NCBI GenBank assembly: GCA_900547415.1
Contig: URGS01000006.1
Coordinates: 1 to 64,000, forward strand
Length of the DNA stretch: 64,000 nt
Source: an uncultured Phascolarctobacterium sp.
GTDB lineage: Bacteria; Bacillota; Negativicutes; Acidaminococcales; Acidaminococcaceae
Direction of reading: 5' to 3'
Notes under the pieces: generated by a model
The model's database searches: none
What the model was told of the DNA's origin: nothing
Seen by the model: only the letters and a program-made list of their open reading frames with translations
Part shown: piece by piece, positions 59,657 to 64,000 of the stretch
Numbering within the stretch: position 1 is the stretch's first letter
Layout of the letters: each line of letters begins with the position of its first letter
Translations under genes and position numbers: made by a program

Positions 59657-60619
59657 TTAGTCTTCATCGTTCTTGCGTAAGGACAATCCCAGATCACTCA
59701 ATTTTTTCTTGATTTCATCCAGGGACTTACGACCCAAGTTACGAACTTTCATCATATCTTCTTCGGATTTCTGAGTCAAGTCATCAACGGTATTGATACC
59801 TGCACGACGCAAGCAGTTGTTGCTGCGAGCAGAGAAATCAAGGTCGTCAATAGACATGGAACCAGGACCCGGTTTTTCTGGCTCTACACCTTCCGGTTCA
59901 GAGCCACCAGCAACGCTAATCATAGGTTTAGCAACATCGCCGGTTTGGAACAACTTAAGATAATCAATCAAGATGCCGGAAGCCATATTAACAGCTTCAT
60001 CGGGCATTACGCTGCCATCAGTCCAAACTTCTAAAGTAAGCTTGTCATAATTGGTAACGTTACCAACACGGGTATCATTAACAGCAAATTTCACTCTAGT
60101 AATAGGAGAGTAAATGGAGTCTACCGGAATAGTACCAATAGGCTTATCTGCTTGTTTATTTTTATCCGCAGGTACGTAGCCAAGGCCTTTATCAACATGG
60201 ATTTCCATATTGAAAACTGCGTCTTTATCTAAAGTCGCAATGTGCAGCTCAGGGTTCAAAATCTCTACATCAGCGTCAGCAATAATATTTGCTGCGGTAA
60301 CTTCCTGCTCACCAGAGCATTCAATACGCAGGATTTTTTCCTCTTCGCAGTCCATTTTCAGGCACAATGCCTTGATGTTCAGAATAACGTCTGCAACGTC
60401 TTCTCGAACACCGGGAATTGTAGCAAACTCGTGCAGTACACCGTCAATTTTAACGTATTTTACTGCTGCCCCCGGAAGGGAGGAAAGCAATACACGGCGC
60501 AAGCTATTGCCCAGTGTAATGCCGTAGCCTCTCTCGAGCGGCTCCCAAACGAACTTGCCATAGCGTCCATCTTTGCTGATTTCAGCTGTCACCATTTTAG
60601 GTTTCTCAATTTCAATCAT
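59657..60619 (-). CDS. rpoA: RNA polymerase alpha subunit
   Basis: 320 aa. N-terminal dimerisation domain (ERGYGITLGNSLRRVLLSSL), then linker, and the C-terminal DNA/activator-binding domain (DLDFSARSNNCLRRAGINTV, RNLGRKSLDEIKKKL). Standard size. Confidence 0.98.
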   Translation of the reverse strand: MIEIEKPKMVTAEISKDGRYGKFVWEPLERGYGITLGNSLRRVLLSSLPGAAVKYVKIDGVLHEFATIPGVREDVADVILNIKALCLKMDCEEEKILRIECSGEQEVTAANIIADADVEILNPELHIATLDKDAVFNMEIHVDKGLGYVPADKNKQADKPIGTIPVDSIYSPITRVKFAVNDTRVGNVTNYDKLTLEVWTDGSVMPDEAVNMASGILIDYLKLFQTGDVAKPMISVAGGSEPEGVEPEKPGPGSMSIDDLDFSARSNNCLRRAGINTVDDLTQKSEEDMMKVRNLGRKSLDEIKKKLSDLGLSLRKNDED

Positions 60620-60690
60620 TCGGAAAGCCTCCTTCTATCGCGTATTACCACAATACGTCACATAAGTGGGTGGCACAAGATGTTCACTAA

Positions 60691-61284
60691 TTATTTGGAG
60701 TACAACTCAATGATGAGCTGCTCTTCGATAGGAACATCAATTTCCTCACGAGTAGGATAACGGTCAACTTTACCGCCCAGAGTGGTGGTATCTTGTACCA
60801 GCCATGCAGGAGAGGTTTGAGCTGCCATTTTTTCATCCATGCCTTTGAAGTATTCTTTGGAACGGCTGTTTTCCATTACGGAAATAACGTCACCAGCATA
60901 TACCAGAGCGGAAGGAATGTCCAAACGTTTGCCGTTAACAGCAATGTGGCCATGTCTTACGATTTGGCGAGCTTGACGACGAGTGCTAGCCAGGCCCAAA
61001 CGATAAACTACGTTATCGATTCTTCTCTCAAGAAGGATCAACAGGTTTTCACCAGCGATACCCTCCATCTTTTTAGCTTTATCATAGTAGCCACGGAATT
61101 GTCTTTCCAAGACACCATAGATAAATTTAGCTTTTTGTTTTTCAGTTAACTGAATGCCATATTCACTCTTTTTTCTGTTTTGGCGTTTAGGTTGGCGTTT
61201 AGATTCCTTGTTAACACCCAGAAATTGAGGAGCTAAGCCTAAAGATCTGCATCTTTTCAGGATAGGCGTTCTATCAATTGCCAT
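60691..61284 (-). CDS. rpsD: 30S ribosomal protein uS4
   Basis: 197 aa with S4 domain (LERRIDNVVYRLGLASTRRQ, ARQIVRHGHIAVNGKRLDIP). Primary 16S rRNA binder, placed between rpsK and rpoA. Confidence 0.98.
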   Translation of the reverse strand: MAIDRTPILKRCRSLGLAPQFLGVNKESKRQPKRQNRKKSEYGIQLTEKQKAKFIYGVLERQFRGYYDKAKKMEGIAGENLLILLERRIDNVVYRLGLASTRRQARQIVRHGHIAVNGKRLDIPSALVYAGDVISVMENSRSKEYFKGMDEKMAAQTSPAWLVQDTTTLGGKVDRYPTREEIDVPIEEQLIIELYSK

Positions 61285-61300
61285 CTATTTACACCTCCAA

Positions 61301-61693
61301 TTATACTCTTCTACGTTTCGGCGGACGGCAGCCATTGTGCGGAATCGGAGTAACGTCTTTAATGGAGTTAACTTCGAGACCTGCAGCTTGAAGTGCACGA
61401 ATTGCAGCTTCACGACCTGCGCCAGGACCTTTTACATATACTTCAACTTGTTTCAAGCCATGTTCCATAGCAGCTTTGGTTGCTTCTTCAGCAGCCATTT
61501 GTGCAGCAAACGGAGTGCTCTTACGGCTGCCACGGAAGCCGAGGCCGCCAGCGGATGCCCAGCTCAAAACGTTACCTTCAGTATCAGAGATGGTAACAAT
61601 AGTATTATTGAAGGTGGAGCGAATGTGCGCTACACCGCTAAGAATATTTTTGCTAACTTTTTTCTTGTTGCGAACAACTTTCTTGCCAGCCAC
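61301..61693 (-). CDS. rpsK: 30S ribosomal protein uS11
   Basis: 130 aa; NTIVTISDTEGNVLSWASAG and TPIPHNGCRPPKRRRV are typical. Confidence 0.98.
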   Translation of the reverse strand: MAGKKVVRNKKKVSKNILSGVAHIRSTFNNTIVTISDTEGNVLSWASAGGLGFRGSRKSTPFAAQMAAEEATKAAMEHGLKQVEVYVKGPGAGREAAIRALQAAGLEVNSIKDVTPIPHNGCRPPKRRRV

Positions 61694-61715
61694 TGGTTTA
61701 TCCCTCCCTCGCTAA

Positions 61716-62084
61716 TTATTTCTTTTTGCCTGCAATAGTACGTTTCGGACCTTTACGGGTGCGGGCATTGTTTTTGGTATTTTGGCCGCGAACGGGCAGA
61801 CCCATACGATGTCTTCTGCCGCGATAGCTGCCGATTTCGATTAAGCGTTTGATGTTGAGGGATTCCTCACGACGGAGGTCACCTTCTACTTTATATTCAG
61901 TATCCAGAGTTTCACGGATTTTCGCTACTTCATCTTCAGTCAGATCACGAACGCGAGTGTCCGGATTAATACCAGTTTTAGCTAAGATTTCACGAGAAAG
62001 AGTCAGGCCAATGCCGTAGATGTAGGGCAGAGCATACTCGATACGTTTGTCTCTCGGTAAATCGACACCAGAAATACGTGCCAT
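61716..62084 (-). CDS. rpsM: 30S ribosomal protein uS13
   Basis: 122 aa; MARISGVDLPRDKRIEYALP and the GLPVRGQNTKNNARTRKGP tail are typical. Confidence 0.98.
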   Translation of the reverse strand: MARISGVDLPRDKRIEYALPYIYGIGLTLSREILAKTGINPDTRVRDLTEDEVAKIRETLDTEYKVEGDLRREESLNIKRLIEIGSYRGRRHRMGLPVRGQNTKNNARTRKGPKRTIAGKKK

Positions 62085-62101
62085 TAAAGTGCACCTCCTT
62101 C

Positions 62102-62215
62102 TTAACCTTGTTTTTGTTTATGTTTCGGATTTTCGCAAATTACCATTACATGGCCTTTACGTTTAATGACTTTGCATTTTTCACATATTGGCTTAACAGA
62201 CGGTCTTACTTTCAT
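62102..62215 (-). CDS. rpmJ: 50S ribosomal protein bL36
   Basis: 37 aa, MKVRPSVKPICEKCKVIKRK start and a zinc site formed by the CEKC pair, Cys27 and His32. Canonical place between infA and rpsM. Confidence 0.97.
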   Translation of the reverse strand: MKVRPSVKPICEKCKVIKRKGHVMVICENPKHKQKQG

Positions 62216-62244
62216 AAATTAAACCTCCTCTTTGCCTGTCTTGG

Positions 62245-62463
62245 TTATTTAAATCGATAAGTAATTCTTCCACGATTGAGGTCGTACGGAGTCAACTCCA
62301 CGGTAACCTTGTCACCAGGCAAAATCTTGATGAAGTTCATACGAATCTTACCGGAAATATGTGCTAAAATCACATGATCGTTTGCCAGTTTTACCTGGAA
62401 CATGGCGTTAGGAAGTGCTTCAAGAATTGTGCCTTCAACTTCAATTACGTCTTGTTTGGACAC
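62245..62463 (-). CDS. infA: translation initiation factor IF-1
   Basis: 72 aa OB fold; KQDVIEVEGTILEALPNAMF and DLNRGRITYRFK. Follows adk without map in between, which in many Firmicutes lies here. Confidence 0.98.
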   Translation of the reverse strand: MSKQDVIEVEGTILEALPNAMFQVKLANDHVILAHISGKIRMNFIKILPGDKVTVELTPYDLNRGRITYRFK

Positions 62464-62474
62464 AGTTTACCTCC

Positions 62475-63125
62475 TTATTTGTCACAACCGAGACTAGCTT
62501 TAACGTCAGCATATACTTTGTCAATAGCTTGCAGGCCATCGATTTCTTTGTACACGCCTTGTTTTTTGTAGTACTCGATCAACGGTTCTGTTTGCGCATG
62601 GTATGCATGCAAACGATTCATAACGGTTTCTTCTTTATCGTCATCACGTTGATAAAGGGCACCGCCACATTTATCACATACACCTTCGACCTTGCTAGGA
62701 TTGAAGCTTACATGGTAAGTAGCGCCGCAAGCTTTGCAAATGCGTCTACCTGTCACTCTGCCAACCAATTCTGCATCAGGAACAGCGATATTGATGACAC
62801 CGGTCAATTTAATGCCCAGCTCGCTGAGAATTCCGTCGAGAGCAACTGCCTGCTCTTCGGTTCTCGGAAAACCATCTAACATAAAGCCCTCAGCACATTC
62901 GGGTTTGGACAAGCCTTCGCGAACGATGCCAATGGTTACGACGTCGGGAACAAGTCCGCCAGCGTCCATATATTTTTTAGCCTCTTTACCAAGCTCAGTG
63001 CCCTGTTTTACAGCTGCACGGAACATGTCTCCAGTGGAGATATGAGGGATTTTGAATTCTTCAACTAATCTTTCTGCTTGAGTGCCTTTACCAGCACCCG
63101 GAGGGCCCATTAAAAGAATATACAT
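62475..63125 (-). CDS. adk: adenylate kinase
   Basis: 216 aa, balances AMP, ADP and ATP. P-loop LLMGPPGAGKGTQ, LDGFPRT and RICKACGATYH…CDKCG, a zinc-binding LID typical of Firmicutes enzymes. Confidence 0.98.
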   Translation of the reverse strand: MYILLMGPPGAGKGTQAERLVEEFKIPHISTGDMFRAAVKQGTELGKEAKKYMDAGGLVPDVVTIGIVREGLSKPECAEGFMLDGFPRTEEQAVALDGILSELGIKLTGVINIAVPDAELVGRVTGRRICKACGATYHVSFNPSKVEGVCDKCGGALYQRDDDKEETVMNRLHAYHAQTEPLIEYYKKQGVYKEIDGLQAIDKVYADVKASLGCDK

Positions 63126-63137
63126 TCTGTATTCCTC

Positions 63138-64000
63138 CTATTTCATAAAGCCATGATAATGACGCATCAGTACCAAGGACTCTATTTGCTTCATAGTATC
63201 CAAGGCAACACCGACGACGATCAAGAGCGCGGTACCACCGAAGTAGATACCTTCAATTTTAGTCATCCAGCCTATTACATTCGGCATAAGCGCGATTAAT
63301 GAGAGGAAGATAGCGCCTGCCAAGGTAATTCTAGACATCACTCTGTCCAGATAATCGCTGGTAGGCTTACCAGGACGGATACCCGGAATAAAGCCACCAT
63401 TCTTTTTCATGTTGTCTGCTAAATCACCTATGTTCAAGCTAACAGCTGTATAGAAATAGGTGAAGAAGAGAATCATGAGAATGTACAAGGTAGTGTGGAG
63501 GGGAGTTCCCCATCCTAACATCTGCCCCATGGATTTAACCCAAGGAATATCTACAAACTGAGCAATTGTAATCGGAAACATCAGCACAGAAGAAGCGAAG
63601 ATGATTGGGATTACGCCTGCTTGATTTACCTTTAAGGGAAGAAAGCTTGTAGAACCGCCGTAAGTTCTTCTACCAACAACACGCTTGGCATATTGAACGG
63701 GAATTTTGCGAATGCCTTGGGTAATCATGATTACAAAAACAATCATAGCCAAAGCGATAGCCGCGAACAAAATTACGTTCAATAAATTAACCGTACCAGC
63801 CTGTAAGTATTGGAAAATTACTTGGAGTCCATCAGGAAGCCTTGATACAATACCTGCGAAGATAATCAAGGAAATACCATTTCCGACACCCTTAGCAGTA
63901 ATCTGCTCACCGATCCACATCAGGAATACGGTGCCTGTAGTCAAAGTGAGAGCAATCAGCAGGATTGAACCAATCCCGGGGTTATTGATTGCTTCACGCA
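63138..64000 (-). CDS. secY: SecY translocase subunit (partial, N-terminus beyond window)
   Basis: The visible 287 residues include WIGEQITAKGVGNGISLIIF and several transmembrane helices and end with QIESLVLMRHYHGFMK. The N-terminal part lies outside. Core channel for protein export. Confidence 0.97.
   Translation of the reverse strand, partial: REAINNPGIGSILLIALTLTTGTVFLMWIGEQITAKGVGNGISLIIFAGIVSRLPDGLQVIFQYLQAGTVNLLNVILFAAIALAMIVFVIMITQGIRKIPVQYAKRVVGRRTYGGSTSFLPLKVNQAGVIPIIFASSVLMFPITIAQFVDIPWVKSMGQMLGWGTPLHTTLYILMILFFTYFYTAVSLNIGDLADNMKKNGGFIPGIRPGKPTSDYLDRVMSRITLAGAIFLSLIALMPNVIGWMTKIEGIYFGGTALLIVVGVALDTMKQIESLVLMRHYHGFMK

Overview
The window looks like a chromosome segment of a diderm Firmicute (class Negativicutes, plausibly Acidaminococcaceae such as Phascolarctobacterium). 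This rests on the S10/spc/alpha-type ribosomal operon end, Firmicutes-style Shine-Dalgarno sites on nearly every gene, and an AsmA-like envelope protein. The genus is inference.

Layout. Positions 1-6260 are host genes on the minus strand: guaA (with its glutaminase core missing), a bacterial-type PARG fused to DUF1653, a DUF805 protein, an AsmA-like protein and a P1-family peptidase. Positions 6261-51394 are a complete lambda-like siphophage prophage of about 45.1 kb, bounded by a 12-bp direct repeat that is the 3' end of ssrA (tmRNA). Positions 51383-64000 are host again: ssrA, nfo, an HDAC-family protein with a hydantoinase-like protein, a nonsense-interrupted secreted protein, an HD-domain protein, then rplQ-rpoA-rpsD-rpsK-rpsM-rpmJ-infA-adk-secY (secY runs off the window).

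Prophage. From left to right: lysis cassette (spanin-like, amidase, membrane proteins); a tyrosine recombinase on the plus strand; a tail-fibre C-terminus shufflon with one expressed and four silent cassettes around 12-bp sites; tail genes with a lambda-type G/GT frameshift; head genes with a protease-capsid fusion; terminase; an accessory plus-strand block of small genes behind a divergent promoter pair; a long leftward early operon (late regulator, nucleases, MazG-like proteins, orphan Dcm methylase, DnaC/DnaD replication pair with iterons, RecT/SbcC/MBL recombination genes); a cro/CI-type switch; a lysogeny-expressed secreted protein; and a large serine integrase whose C-terminus is replaced by ssrA sequence on integration.

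Highlights. (1) The tail-fibre shufflon beside a tyrosine recombinase. (2) The serine integrase whose own 3' end lies at the opposite prophage end, while the putative native ssrA terminator is displaced 45 kb. (3) A GMP synthase without glutaminase catalytic residues. (4) An A AAA AAC frameshift in the tail chaperone gene. (5) Paired promoters with palindromic operators in their spacers, controlling an unrecognised small-gene block.
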